Positions 1 through 9,259 of a DNA stretch of 64,000 bases are shown one piece after another. The notes under the pieces were generated by a model. That model was not told where the DNA came from. It was given only the letters and a program-made list of their open reading frames with translations, and ran no database searches. The position numbers and the translations under genes are program-made. The DNA comes from Paenibacillus prosopidis (GTDB taxonomy: Bacteria; Bacillota; Bacilli; Paenibacillales; Paenibacillaceae), in assembly GCF_003337375.1 (NCBI RefSeq), contig NZ_QPJD01000016.1:105217-169216 (forward strand), read 5' to 3'. The stretch's first letter is position 1; every line of letters begins with the position of its first letter.

Positions 1-32
1 GGTTCATCATCGGCCAATAATATACGGATCAT
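1..32 (-). CDS. Response regulator, N-terminal fragment (cut by window edge)
   Basis: The ATG at 32-30 opens MIRILLADDE, the usual beginning of a receiver domain with the acidic pair that binds magnesium. Only ten codons are inside the window. It starts one base after the stop codon of the YesM-type kinase, with AGGAGG inside the end of the kinase gene, so the two are translationally coupled partners. By analogy with YesM/YesN pairs the full protein would be a receiver followed by an AraC-type DNA-binding domain, but that part is not visible. Confidence 0.75.
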   Translation of the reverse strand, partial: MIRILLADDE

Positions 33-33
33 G

Positions 34-1788
34 CTAGTCATCCTCCTTGATCGGCAATATCATCAGGACAGATGTCCCGACATGCTTGCGGCTGCTAATC
101 GTTAAACCGAATTCATCCCCGCATACCGATTTGATACGATCTTGTACATTTTTAATACCGACATTTTTGGAGGGAGCACGCTGATCGGAAAGCGTTTCGT
201 TCAGCCGTTCCAACTGCTCCTTCTCCATGCCGACTCCATCGTCATATACGGTGATAGCCAGCTTATCATCCAGCCTCTCGATCGAAATGCCGATCGTTCC
301 TTTACCCTTCATCCTAACGCCATGCTGAATCGCGTTCTCCACGATTGGCTGTAAGGATAGCTTCAACACACGCCAGCTCAAATCGACTTGCTCGGATATA
401 TCGTAACGAAGCTCGAACCGGTTCTCGAAGCGCACTTGAATAATGTAAAAATAATCTTTGAGATGATCCAGCTCCCGCTCAAGCGTTACCCAGTCCTCCC
501 CGTAATCAATCACGTATTTCAATTGGTTGGACAAGGACAAAATCATGTCGGCCACCTCATCCGCATCGCTATGAACAGCGTTCATCCGAATGACTTCGAG
601 CGTATTATACAAATAGTGCGGGCGTATTTGGCTCTTCAATGCATTCAGTTCCACTTGCTTCCGCTTGATTTCCGCCACATAGGCTTCATTAATAAATACC
701 TGAAGCTTCTCAACCATTCGATTGAAGCCATGACCGAGCCGTCCCATTTCATCATTGCCTTTAATTTCGACCTGCGCTTCAAGATTTCCCGATTCCACTT
801 TCATCATCTGTTTAATTAAGCGGCTGATGGGCTCCGCCAATTTGCGCGAGAACCACCCGCCCATTACAATTAACACAATTGCACATATGGCAATAGCCCA
901 ATAAACGGCAAACCTGGTCGTACCAAGCTGCTCATAAAGATTTTTTTTCTCGAATAAAGCAACGACCTGCCCATCCAAGAACGGGAGCGGCTCCTTAAGC
1001 ACAAGCGTCTGCTCATTGGAATCCATTAAAACGTCATGCTTTGAGCCTAAAATATTTATATTGCTGAAATAAATATTATCCGCATGATCGAGCACATACA
1101 ACTCATCGTTTTCACTCAAGCTCAGCTCCTTAAAGAACTGGTCAAATACAGCAACGTCGACGTCGAAAAACAGCGTCCCGATCACTTTAGGCTCGCTCGT
1201 CAGCGTACCGGAAATATCGATTAAATTCCGTCCAATGGTAAATACCTTTTTATCTGAACCGAAATAATAAATTTCAGGGTGCATCGGAAATGAGACGACG
1301 CGGTTAGGCTGCTTGCGAAGCTGCTCCAGCCACTGCTCCACTGGCAGATCATCGGACATAAAGGTCAGGTTTTCCTTTGCTTGATAATAGAGCTTATTAT
1401 CAAGCGCCCTCACAAAATAAGTGCTTCTAATAAAGGAATCACTGTACAGGATCGTTTTCAAAAAGCCGTTAATCGGAACAGAATTAATCTGTTCAAGATC
1501 ATTGACATAGTGTGTCTGATTATTCCCGCTTCCATAAAGTTCATCGTATCGCCCCGTATACATAAGCTTCGAAATTTCATCGTATTCCTTGAAGACCGAA
1601 TTTAAATTGTAGCTCATGTACAGAATCATTTGCTGCAAATTGTTAGAAGTATACCGCTCCACGTGACCGGTAAATGTCTGGACCGAAAAGAAGCTTAGTG
1701 CAAGCAATGGAATAAGTCCGACTAGAATGAACGCCGCCGAAAATTTGACGAACATGCTTCGCCACTTTTGCTGCCATCCGGATATCAA
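34..1788 (-). CDS. YesM-family sensor histidine kinase
   Basis: Membrane sensor kinase of 584 residues. A membrane helix near residues 14-34 is followed by a large extracellular sensing region (about 35-290), a second helix near 295-315, a HAMP segment, and a His_kinase domain with the phospho-acceptor motif RPHYLYNTLE (His391) and a C-terminal ATPase domain with DDGVGM. The start is TTG at 1788, preceded by GGGGG at a normal distance; no better ATG exists. It sits downstream of GH43 and GH88 genes on the same strand and one base ahead of a response regulator. Kinases of this family usually control carbohydrate transport and degradation genes, so a role in sensing a xylan- or glycan-derived sugar is a reasonable inference; the ligand is unknown. 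Confidence 0.9.
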   Translation of the reverse strand: MISGWQQKWRSMFVKFSAAFILVGLIPLLALSFFSVQTFTGHVERYTSNNLQQMILYMSYNLNSVFKEYDEISKLMYTGRYDELYGSGNNQTHYVNDLEQINSVPINGFLKTILYSDSFIRSTYFVRALDNKLYYQAKENLTFMSDDLPVEQWLEQLRKQPNRVVSFPMHPEIYYFGSDKKVFTIGRNLIDISGTLTSEPKVIGTLFFDVDVAVFDQFFKELSLSENDELYVLDHADNIYFSNINILGSKHDVLMDSNEQTLVLKEPLPFLDGQVVALFEKKNLYEQLGTTRFAVYWAIAICAIVLIVMGGWFSRKLAEPISRLIKQMMKVESGNLEAQVEIKGNDEMGRLGHGFNRMVEKLQVFINEAYVAEIKRKQVELNALKSQIRPHYLYNTLEVIRMNAVHSDADEVADMILSLSNQLKYVIDYGEDWVTLERELDHLKDYFYIIQVRFENRFELRYDISEQVDLSWRVLKLSLQPIVENAIQHGVRMKGKGTIGISIERLDDKLAITVYDDGVGMEKEQLERLNETLSDQRAPSKNVGIKNVQDRIKSVCGDEFGLTISSRKHVGTSVLMILPIKEDD

Positions 1789-1850
1789 AGCCTGTCCCCC
1801 TTATGTGCAAATTAATAAATAACTGCCATAAAAGAAAACGATGTGCAGTC

Positions 1851-1880
1851 ACTTGTGGTAAATACTAATTTACCACAAGT
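1851..1880. repeat. Perfect 13-bp inverted repeat
   Basis: ACTTGTGGTAAAT at 1851-1863 is repeated as its exact reverse complement at 1868-1880 around the loop ACTA. It lies between the GH43 stop and the kinase start. There is no run of T after it on the minus strand, so it is not a standard intrinsic terminator. An mRNA-stabilising hairpin or an operator are both possible. Confidence 0.8.
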
Positions 1881-1916
1881 TGTTACACACCGTTATCCAA
1901 ATTTTTTGCGAATGAC

Positions 1917-3488
1917 TTAACCTATTTCATACGAAAAATAATCAAAATCCGCATGCTTCTTCGTACCGTTAATATCCTGCGCGCACAATCCGACCATCGT
2001 GCCGGTGAAGCCAAGCTTGCCGCCATATTCATCCGACAGCACGCCCATATCCAGCTCTTCTCCAACTGATTGCCATTGCTCACCATCCGGTGATGCATAA
2101 AACTGAAGCGCACGATCCTTCACAATTGCCCGCAAATAATAGGTCGGCCAGCCTTCGACGTCAAGCTCGCCGGCTCTGTCTTCCTGATACTTCCCACTCT
2201 TCGAGAACACGACGCCCAGCTTGCGGCCATTCTCGTCATCGCAGGTGACTCTTAAATAAAAATAATCCAGCTCGTCATAGTAGAATACAACTCCAGCCAT
2301 TTGCATAAAATGCTCAGGCTCATAATCCATACGCGTCTCAACGGTACAGTTAAAATGCTGAAGCCTGCGTACAACCATGCTTTGGTTATGCCAGGAATGG
2401 AGCGATTCCCGGCCGCGAAGGCGCAGGTAACCCGGACGCTCGCTAAGGCTAAGCCAAGACTCCTCCGCCGGAACGCGAAGCGTTTGATATTGAAGACCTA
2501 AAGCTGGAGCATCAAAATCATCCTTCGCCGGCTGTTCAGGGAATGGATGCGGCGCAAGGTCCGGCGCAGGCGCCGTAAGTGCCGGCAGCCTTCCTTCATG
2601 AGCGAGCCGGAGCCAGCCATCCTCCGTCCAGGTGCAGCGCTGCAGCGAGGTTTCACGGCCAAGCGGATTAAGCTTCGTACCCGCAAAAGGACGGCTGCAA
2701 ATATGCGTCATATACCATTCGCCTGTTTGCGTCTCGACGACCATGCCATGGCCTGCGTTTTGCAGCGGGTAATCAGAAGCGCCGCGCGTCGTCATAATCG
2801 GATAGGAAGGATCCGTTTCATAGGGGCCCGCAAGGTGTCTGGAACGAGCTAACGTAGCCGCATGATTGATCCCGGTTCCGCCTTCCGCTACAAGCAAATA
2901 ATAATAGCCGCCGCGCTTGAATACCTGCGGTCCTTCCGTTACGCCGATATCCGTGCCCTCATAGATTTTCTTAATCGGTCCTGTAAGCCGCTGCTCCTGC
3001 GGGTCATACTGCTGCATAACAATACCGCCGAACCGTTTATGGTTATCGCGGAAATCCCACTGCATATTGAGCAGCCACTTAGTTCCGTCTTCATCATGGA
3101 ACAAATAAGGATCGAAACCGCTGCCGTTCAAATAGACCGGCTCAGACCATGGACCGTTTATATTTTCCGCTGTAACGAGATAGTTGTGCAAATCCTTAAA
3201 TACGCCTTTGCGCGCCTTCACATCCGTGTAGAGCAAATAGAATGTTCCGTTATCATAGGATAACGCAGGCGCCCATACGCCGCCCGAGCTTGGATTTCCC
3301 CGCAAATCGAGCTGCGAGGTACGCTGCAGGGCATGCGGAATTAACTCCCAATTCGCCAAATCCTTGGAATGGTACAGCTGAACGCCTGGAAACCATTCAA
3401 AGGTAGAGGTTGCAATATAGTAGTCTTCACCTACGCGCAGAAACGACGCATCGGGATTAAAGCCGGTTAAAATCGGATTGCTTATCAT
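1917..3488 (-). CDS. Glycoside hydrolase family 43 (beta-xylosidase / arabinofuranosidase type)
   Basis: Cytoplasmic glycosidase of 523 residues without a signal peptide. The N-terminal five-bladed propeller begins with NPILTGFNPDASF (catalytic base Asp13), contains GFDPYLF (Asp126, the pKa modulator) and TEGPQ (general acid Glu185). The C-terminal 190 residues form the beta-sandwich typical of XynB-like GH43 enzymes. Such enzymes remove xylose or arabinose from short oligosaccharides taken up by the cell. It lies 30 bases after the GH88 gene on the same strand and ahead of a sensor kinase, so it probably belongs to a small operon for glucurono-xylan or similar fragments. Exact substrate cannot be read from sequence. 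Confidence 0.9.
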   Translation of the reverse strand: MISNPILTGFNPDASFLRVGEDYYIATSTFEWFPGVQLYHSKDLANWELIPHALQRTSQLDLRGNPSSGGVWAPALSYDNGTFYLLYTDVKARKGVFKDLHNYLVTAENINGPWSEPVYLNGSGFDPYLFHDEDGTKWLLNMQWDFRDNHKRFGGIVMQQYDPQEQRLTGPIKKIYEGTDIGVTEGPQVFKRGGYYYLLVAEGGTGINHAATLARSRHLAGPYETDPSYPIMTTRGASDYPLQNAGHGMVVETQTGEWYMTHICSRPFAGTKLNPLGRETSLQRCTWTEDGWLRLAHEGRLPALTAPAPDLAPHPFPEQPAKDDFDAPALGLQYQTLRVPAEESWLSLSERPGYLRLRGRESLHSWHNQSMVVRRLQHFNCTVETRMDYEPEHFMQMAGVVFYYDELDYFYLRVTCDDENGRKLGVVFSKSGKYQEDRAGELDVEGWPTYYLRAIVKDRALQFYASPDGEQWQSVGEELDMGVLSDEYGGKLGFTGTMVGLCAQDINGTKKHADFDYFSYEIG

Positions 3489-3518
3489 ATTTAGAATGAA
3501 CCTCCCTCTCTCGTGAAA

Positions 3519-4709
3519 CTACCAATAAAGCTTCCAGTCTCTAGTGATGCGAACAAGCGCTTCAAAGTAATAATAGTCGCCCCAAATATTGCATTCATCG
3601 ATGCCCATTCCGCGCGGCTTATTATAAACGCCGTGCAGTAGAATGCCGTTGGATTCAGGTGCTGAAGCAGTCGTATAATGATCGCTAAGCGATTTTAACG
3701 TATGAAGAGCCGCATTTTCGTATAGACGTCTATCCGGATCAAGCACCGGAAGATGCTTCGCCAGCTCCAGCAAGCCGCAGGCCGCGACCGCTCCAGTCGA
3801 CGTATCCCTTTCTTGCTCAGTACCGCTTAAGAAAATTAAATCCCAATAAGCAACCAGATCATCCGGCAGCCGGTTTAAGTAGTAGTTCGACAGCTTCTTT
3901 GTCAGCTCGAGCAGCGCCTCGTCTCCTGTGTAAATATAGCTGAGCGGAAAGCCGTAAATGCCCCAGGCTTGTCCGCGCGCCCAGCAGGAATCGTCGGCAT
4001 AGCCCTGATGCGTGCTGCCGCGCCTCGGTTCACCGGTATTCACATCCATATAGTACGTATGGTAGGTGGAAGCATCCTCGCGTACGATATACTTGGCAGC
4101 CTGCTTAATATGCTGCTTGGCAGCATCCGCATATTTTGGTTCGCCGGTAACCTCAGTTGCCCAGTACAGCAGCGGCAAATTCAAATTGCAGTCGATGATC
4201 ATCCGGCCCTGCTGCTCGGGATCGTCAAGCGCTCCCCATGCCTGCACGATGCCCGCCTTCGCGAAATACCGCTCCATGAGCAGGTCCGCTGCAAGCAAGC
4301 CGATACGCTTCGCTTCCTCGTTTCCCGTCAATTTATAAGCAGCTACGCATGAGAGCGAATATAGGAAACCAAGATCATGCGTATCTGTATATAGACGCAG
4401 CTCCGCGCGTTCCCGGTAGCTTTCCAGCTGAATTTCGGCCGTCCGCCGATATTTCTCGTCGCCTGTCACTTCATAAGCTAGCCACAGCATGCCCGTCCAA
4501 AAACCGGAGGTCCACTCGATGTTGCCGATTGCCGGGTAAATGTTGCCTACGCTTGACGCATCAGGAAACTTCTCTGTAAAGGTATCTAAATTCCGATCTA
4601 TCTGCTTAAGAACGAATTGAATCGCCTTTTCGACCTCCGCCCGATCCCACACCGGAGGCTGATTAAACAATTGAGCCCGATTAATCGCTTCAAATTTTAC
4701 GTTTGGCAT
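3519..4709 (-). CDS. Unsaturated glucuronyl hydrolase, GH88 family
   Basis: Protein of 396 residues with the alpha/alpha-barrel pattern of GH88. The two catalytic aspartates are visible as THDLGF (Asp112) and MIIDCNLN (Asp173); their spacing of 61 residues equals that of Asp88 and Asp149 in the Bacillus sp. GL1 enzyme. The family hydrates the 4,5-unsaturated uronic acid left by polysaccharide lyases, releasing the neighbouring sugar. There is no signal peptide, so it should act on imported oligosaccharides. It is the first gene of a run with GH43 and a YesM-type two-component system; no lyase or transporter lies in the window. GH105 is the alternative family but the motif spacing favours GH88. 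Confidence 0.88.
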   Translation of the reverse strand: MPNVKFEAINRAQLFNQPPVWDRAEVEKAIQFVLKQIDRNLDTFTEKFPDASSVGNIYPAIGNIEWTSGFWTGMLWLAYEVTGDEKYRRTAEIQLESYRERAELRLYTDTHDLGFLYSLSCVAAYKLTGNEEAKRIGLLAADLLMERYFAKAGIVQAWGALDDPEQQGRMIIDCNLNLPLLYWATEVTGEPKYADAAKQHIKQAAKYIVREDASTYHTYYMDVNTGEPRRGSTHQGYADDSCWARGQAWGIYGFPLSYIYTGDEALLELTKKLSNYYLNRLPDDLVAYWDLIFLSGTEQERDTSTGAVAACGLLELAKHLPVLDPDRRLYENAALHTLKSLSDHYTTASAPESNGILLHGVYNKPRGMGIDECNIWGDYYYFEALVRITRDWKLYW

Positions 4710-5080
4710 ACTGTCTCTCCTTTAAGTTTGAATTGCTTTGCTTTCTGATCGCTTCTTAATCCCCGTCGTATGCGAAAAAAAGAACGCTGCTTTCATCATG
4801 AACCATTTCATCTCGGACCGAAAGTGTAGAAATATAAGATTTTTGTCAATTTATTCATTTATATTGTTGAAATTTTTACGATTTCTTTATTATCAACAAT
4901 CGTAGCACGATTGTCACTTTGACATATGCGTGTTTCTTTAGAACGATGTGCATTTTTTTAATCTATTTATGAAATCATCGACCGCTGCTGAAAGTTTGCT
5001 GAATAGTTACTGAAACAGCGTGCATCTTTCCGTGAAAACGCCGATAATAGTAGGGTACTGATCATTAGGGGGAATTTGAG
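4710..5080. other. Divergent intergenic region
   Basis: These 371 bases separate the minus-strand glycosidase genes from the plus-strand two-component genes and must hold both promoters. The middle is AT-rich. I found no convincing catabolite-response palindrome and no clear sigma-A promoter with both hexamers. The ribosome binding site AGGGGGAA precedes the response regulator start. Confidence 0.6.
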
Positions 5081-5767
5081 ATGACATCCTTTAAAGGAGT
5101 TAAAATATTGCTGGTAGACGACGAACCGAACATTGTGCAATTTTTGGAACTCGGGCTTTTAAACGAAGGGTTTGAAATTAAAGTGGCTTATGATGGGGAT
5201 TCTGCCCTGCTGGAAACGGCTTCCTTCCAGCCTCACATCGTTATTTTGGACATCATGATGCCGGGCATGAATGGTTTTGAAGTATGCCATGCGCTTAGGG
5301 CAACGGGGGATAACATCGCAATTATTATGCTAACCGCTAAGGACGAGGTCGAGGATCGCGTCAAAGGCTTGACGCTGGGTGCGGACGACTATGTGGTGAA
5401 GCCGTTCAGCTTCAGCGAGCTGCTTGCCCGCATTGTGGCCAGACTTCGCAACCAATTTCCGAACCTGCTCGGAGAAGTCGTCTATGGACCGTTCCGTTTG
5501 GATGACCGGAGAAAAGAGATCGTCTATATGGAGCAGGTGATGGAGCTGTCGCCAACGGAATACGATCTGCTTCGGTTCATCATTATGAACAACGGTATCG
5601 TTCTTAGCAAATCGCATATTTTGGATAAGGTATGGGGCTATCATTTTGGCGGGGAAGAGAACATTGTGGAGGTGTACATCCGGTCTCTGCGGGATAAATT
5701 GAACGACAAGGAGCATCGGCTGATCCGAACGCTGCGGGGAGCCGGGTACCGGATGGACCTCCTATGA
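5081..5767 (+). CDS. OmpR/PhoB-family response regulator
   Basis: Response regulator of 228 residues. The receiver has the acidic pocket VDDE near residue 13, the phospho-acceptor Asp57 in ILDIMMPG, the switch residues in MLTAKDE and the conserved Lys in VVKPF. The C-terminal winged helix ends with the usual RTLRGAGYRM. The ATG at 5081 follows AGGGGGAATTTGAG. Its stop overlaps the start of the kinase by four bases (ATGA), so the two are coupled. Regulated genes are not evident; the pair is self-contained and ends in a terminator. Confidence 0.95.
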   Translation: MTSFKGVKILLVDDEPNIVQFLELGLLNEGFEIKVAYDGDSALLETASFQPHIVILDIMMPGMNGFEVCHALRATGDNIAIIMLTAKDEVEDRVKGLTLGADDYVVKPFSFSELLARIVARLRNQFPNLLGEVVYGPFRLDDRRKEIVYMEQVMELSPTEYDLLRFIIMNNGIVLSKSHILDKVWGYHFGGEENIVEVYIRSLRDKLNDKEHRLIRTLRGAGYRMDLL

Positions 5768-7293
5768 AGAAGTCTTCGCGACTAGAAGCCGTAAAACGGT
5801 TCTTTGTCCCCCGTTCTCTTCGTTACCAGCTGCTAAATCGCTCCCTGCTCATTTTAGCAGCCTTGTTCCTGTTGATCGGCGTTCTTCAATATGTATTGAT
5901 GAAAGATTTTATTTACAAAAATAAAGCCGAAGCGTTAAACGCGCAAGTCATGTCGATGCCGAAAGATTGGTTTACTGAAAAGCATGATGACAATGGTCCC
6001 TATAAACCTTCTGGACCGAATAGCGAAGTTAACGAACCGGCACCGTATATTGGCCCGCAGGATAAACATCCCAAATCGCCGATCCTTTATCAGCCGGGCT
6101 TGTCGCTGGTTGCTATTGAATTGAACGGCGCTGTAAAAGTCGTGTCTAAAGATATCGAATCAAGCCCTCCCATTCTGTCAGCGGAGCAATATGAGCAAAT
6201 TAGAAACGAGCACGCCCATCACAATCAGGTCGAATACAAAATCGTTAAAAATGCCGAAGGAACGGAGCAGCTTGTCATTTACCGGATTATCGGTCCGCCC
6301 GACAAAGAATGCATAATCCAGGCCAGTACAGAAACCGATTCGCTGAAGCAGCTGTTGATGACTCAGCTGGCTATATTTACCGGGCTCTCCATCGCCGCGC
6401 TGGCAGCAGGATTAGCGCTCTATTTACCGCTGCTGCGCCGAACGCTAAAGCCGTTGTCCCGGGTCGTGAAGGCGGCACAGCAAACGGATGCGGGAAACCT
6501 GACAGAACGGCTGCCGGCCACCCTGGGTCAAGAGGAAATTGACAGGCTTTCCGACGCTTTTAACGGAATGCTGGGGCGGCTGGATACATCGTTTGAAGCG
6601 GAAAGGAAGACGACGGAAAAAATGCGCCGTTTTGTCGCTGACGCATCCCATGAGCTTCGTACGCCGCTCACGTCAATTCACGGCTTTCTCGAGGTACTGC
6701 TGCGCGGTGCAGCAACCAATCCCGATCAGCTTTACCGGGCATTGAACAGCATGCAGCTGGAATCAAAGCGCATCAATAAGCTGGTAGAGGATCTGCTCGC
6801 GCTTGCAAAGCTGGACCAAGATCCGCAGCTGCAGCTCTCTGATACTCGTCTTAATGATGTGCTGCATGAGATGGAGCCGCAGCTTCATATGCTGGCCGGC
6901 AAGCGTACCGTGCAGCTGGATCTTTCCCGCAGTGTCAGCGGACGCTATCACGCCGATAAATTAAAGCAAGTTATTTTGAACCTGTTTCTTAATGCTGTGC
7001 AGCATACCGATCCCGAAACGGGCGTCATTAAGGTAACTCTTGGTGTTAAGGGTGATCAGGCCGAGCTAACGGTTGCCGATAACGGTGCAGGTATTTCGGC
7101 GGAGCATCTGCCCCATTTGTTCGAACGCTTTTACCGCAGTGAATCGTCGAGAACTCGTAAGAACGGCGGTGCTGGTCTCGGTCTAGCCATTACCAAATCG
7201 ATCGTTGATGCTCATATGGGTACGATCGAAGTGGAAAGCAGACCGGGGGAAGGCACTACTTTCCGCATATTGCTGCCGCGTTACCCTAATTGA
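5764..7293 (+). CDS. Two-component sensor histidine kinase (HisKA type)
   Basis: Kinase of 509 residues: membrane helix near residues 23-45, an extracellular domain of about 150 residues containing a His/Pro-rich stretch, a second helix near 205-222, HAMP, HisKA with DASHELRTP (phospho-acceptor His296), and an HATPase domain with N-box NLFLNAVQH, G1 box DNGAGIS and GAGLGL. This architecture is that of BaeS/ArlS-like envelope sensors. It is cotranscribed with the preceding response regulator. The signal is unknown. Confidence 0.95.
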   Translation: MKKSSRLEAVKRFFVPRSLRYQLLNRSLLILAALFLLIGVLQYVLMKDFIYKNKAEALNAQVMSMPKDWFTEKHDDNGPYKPSGPNSEVNEPAPYIGPQDKHPKSPILYQPGLSLVAIELNGAVKVVSKDIESSPPILSAEQYEQIRNEHAHHNQVEYKIVKNAEGTEQLVIYRIIGPPDKECIIQASTETDSLKQLLMTQLAIFTGLSIAALAAGLALYLPLLRRTLKPLSRVVKAAQQTDAGNLTERLPATLGQEEIDRLSDAFNGMLGRLDTSFEAERKTTEKMRRFVADASHELRTPLTSIHGFLEVLLRGAATNPDQLYRALNSMQLESKRINKLVEDLLALAKLDQDPQLQLSDTRLNDVLHEMEPQLHMLAGKRTVQLDLSRSVSGRYHADKLKQVILNLFLNAVQHTDPETGVIKVTLGVKGDQAELTVADNGAGISAEHLPHLFERFYRSESSRTRKNGGAGLGLAITKSIVDAHMGTIEVESRPGEGTTFRILLPRYPN

Positions 7294-7359
7294 AGCGTTA
7301 AACGAAGCCCTTTGCCGCTTGGCTTTGTAAGCGAAAACGACTATATAGGAGCAAATGCC

Positions 7360-7416
7360 AAGAAGATCGCTCTCTTCTGCCGATACGGCAGAAGGGAAAG
7401 CGATCTTCTTGTTTTT
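7360..7416 (+). terminator. Intrinsic terminator of the two-component operon
   Basis: A 12-bp stem (7360-7371 with 7399-7410) encloses a second perfect 9-bp stem CTTCTGCCG/CGGCAGAAG with loop ATA. The run GTTTTTAT follows. Confidence 0.9.
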
Positions 7417-7423
7417 ATAGCAG

Positions 7424-7500
7424 CTGCTATTATGTCCGCACAGTTTATCTATTTGGTCTATTTCACACAAATAGCGAATCTTATGTCTGCATCCGCATAG
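7424..7500 (-). repeat. Intergenic repeat, family 1, copy A
   Basis: Read on the minus strand this contains AGACATAAGATTCGCTATTT, then TGTGTGAAA, then AACTGTGCGGACATA. It aligns without gaps to 29634-29705 on the plus strand, with about four of five bases identical by eye. The spurious ORFs through both copies translate to similar peptides (CGHRIRYLCE-like), which shows the homology but not coding. Confidence 0.75.
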
Positions 7501-7645
7501 GCATGACTTGGCGGCCTGTATATTCAATCATAGATTCTCACAATTACCAGTTAGCCTCATGAATTGCATAAGTCATGTTCTTTATTCCATGAATAAAAAA
7601 AAGCAAATGAGGAAAAGTATGGGTATACCTTTTGGGGGTTATCCT

Positions 7646-9244
7646 ATGAGCTTCTTTCGGAACGAATCAAAGAAAAATAAAAAGCAATCGCATGACCAAA
7701 ATGAAAACACCGACTTGAGAAAATCAGGAAACATCCCCCTTTACTCTGATTTGAATGCCAATCTGGATAAAATCAAGAGCGAACTCGGGAATAGCTCCGA
7801 TCTGATCATTCGCCACTTTGAGCTTGGAAGCTTCCAAGCTCAGGCGGCTGCTGTTTTTGTTGACACTTTGATCGACAATAAGCTAGTCGACGAGTTTATT
7901 TTGGGATCGTTAATGATCAATACCGCCCAAGAATCACACAATAATATAGAAGCGGATAAATCGGTCTTTGATTTTATTAAAGACAATGCGAGAACTATTC
8001 GAGAAGTACAAGTTGTGACGAGCTGGAATGAACTCATCATGTCCGTTTTTTCTGGGGACACCGTTATCCTTATTGACGGCTGGGCCCAAGGAATTAGTGG
8101 CAGCACGAGAGGTGGAGAATTCCGGTCCATCACAGAGTCATCCTCACAAGTGGTTATCCGCGGACCTAAGGATGGTTTTACGGAATCCATCAGCACGAAT
8201 ATATCTCTCGTTCGTCGCCGGATTAAAAGCCCGAATTTATGGTTGGAGCACATGAAAATCGGCGATGTAACCCAAACCGATATCGGGATCATGTATATCA
8301 AAGGAATCGTTAACGATAAGCTAGTGAAGGAAGTGAAGGATCGGCTCCAAGCTATAGAAATTGATGCGATTTTGGAGTCAGGATATATCGAGGATTTGAT
8401 ACAGGATGAAACCTTCACCCCGTTTCCCACCATGTTGAATACGGAGCGTCCGGATTCCGTGGCGGGTAACTTATTAGAAGGCCGGGTTGCTATTTTTATT
8501 GACGGTACTCCGTTTGTTCTCGTAGCACCAACAACCTTTTTCTCATATTTCCAATCGGTTGAGGATTATTATCAGCGCTTTGATATAGGTTTTGCAATTC
8601 GATTATTAAGGTACTTAGCTTTTTTCATATCGCTGCTAGGCCCCTCTATCTATATAGCGGCCATTACCTTTCACCAGGAAATGATCCCGACGGCCCTTCT
8701 GATCAGCTTGGCGGCGCAAAGGGATGGAGTTCCTTTTCCCGCCTTCGTGGAGGCGGTTATGATGGAAATTACGTTTGAAATATTACGCGAAGCCGGCGTT
8801 CGAATGCCGCGTGCGATTGGTCAAGCGGTTTCCATTGTCGGTGCGTTAGTTCTCGGACAAGCCGCCGTGCAAGCAGGGATCATATCTGCTGCGATGGTTA
8901 TCGTAGTCGCAATTACAGGTATCGCCAGTTTTGCTGTCCCGGTTTTCAATTTGGCGATTTCCGTTCGTTTGCTCCGGTTTCTAATCATGGTCTTTGCTGC
9001 CTCGACAGGTTTCTATGGAATTGCGATCATCATGATTATGATCATCGGTCACTTGTGCAGCTTACGTTCTTTTGGGGTTCCCTATATGGCTCCCTTTGCA
9101 CCGTTTAATCTACCGGACCAAGACGATGCTATTCTCCATTTCCCCTTGTGGGCGCGTTTGACACGCCCCCATTTAACTGGCAAAAAAAATAACAAACGAA
9201 TGAAAAATCATTTGGCACCCACACCTGGACCAGAAGAAAAGTAA
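7646..9244 (+). CDS. GerA-family spore germination receptor subunit A
   Basis: About 532 residues. The cytoplasmic N-terminal region (1-290) has the hallmarks of GerXA proteins, such as DGWAQGISGSTRGGEFRSITE and TPFPTMLNTERPDSVAGNLLEGRVAI, followed by a membrane region with several helices including QEMIPTALLIS and FPAFVEAVMMEITFEILREAGVRMP. GerA-type receptors sit in the inner spore membrane and respond to germinants together with B and C subunits, both present downstream. I chose ATG at 7646, preceded by GGGGG; ATG at 7619 with GAGG upstream is an alternative that adds nine residues. A weak match to a forespore sigma-G promoter (GCATA at 7566, CATGAATA at 7588) is visible but unproven. Confidence 0.93.
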   Translation: MSFFRNESKKNKKQSHDQNENTDLRKSGNIPLYSDLNANLDKIKSELGNSSDLIIRHFELGSFQAQAAAVFVDTLIDNKLVDEFILGSLMINTAQESHNNIEADKSVFDFIKDNARTIREVQVVTSWNELIMSVFSGDTVILIDGWAQGISGSTRGGEFRSITESSSQVVIRGPKDGFTESISTNISLVRRRIKSPNLWLEHMKIGDVTQTDIGIMYIKGIVNDKLVKEVKDRLQAIEIDAILESGYIEDLIQDETFTPFPTMLNTERPDSVAGNLLEGRVAIFIDGTPFVLVAPTTFFSYFQSVEDYYQRFDIGFAIRLLRYLAFFISLLGPSIYIAAITFHQEMIPTALLISLAAQRDGVPFPAFVEAVMMEITFEILREAGVRMPRAIGQAVSIVGALVLGQAAVQAGIISAAMVIVVAITGIASFAVPVFNLAISVRLLRFLIMVFAASTGFYGIAIIMIMIIGHLCSLRSFGVPYMAPFAPFNLPDQDDAILHFPLWARLTRPHLTGKKNNKRMKNHLAPTPGPEEK

Positions 9245-9259
9245 GTGAGGTGATTCTAT

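Noticed and set aside
7183..7527. Minus-strand frame of 114 codons
   Set aside because: It runs through the terminator and copy A of the intergenic repeat and overlaps the kinase end; its peptide resembles that of other repeat copies only because the DNA is repeated.
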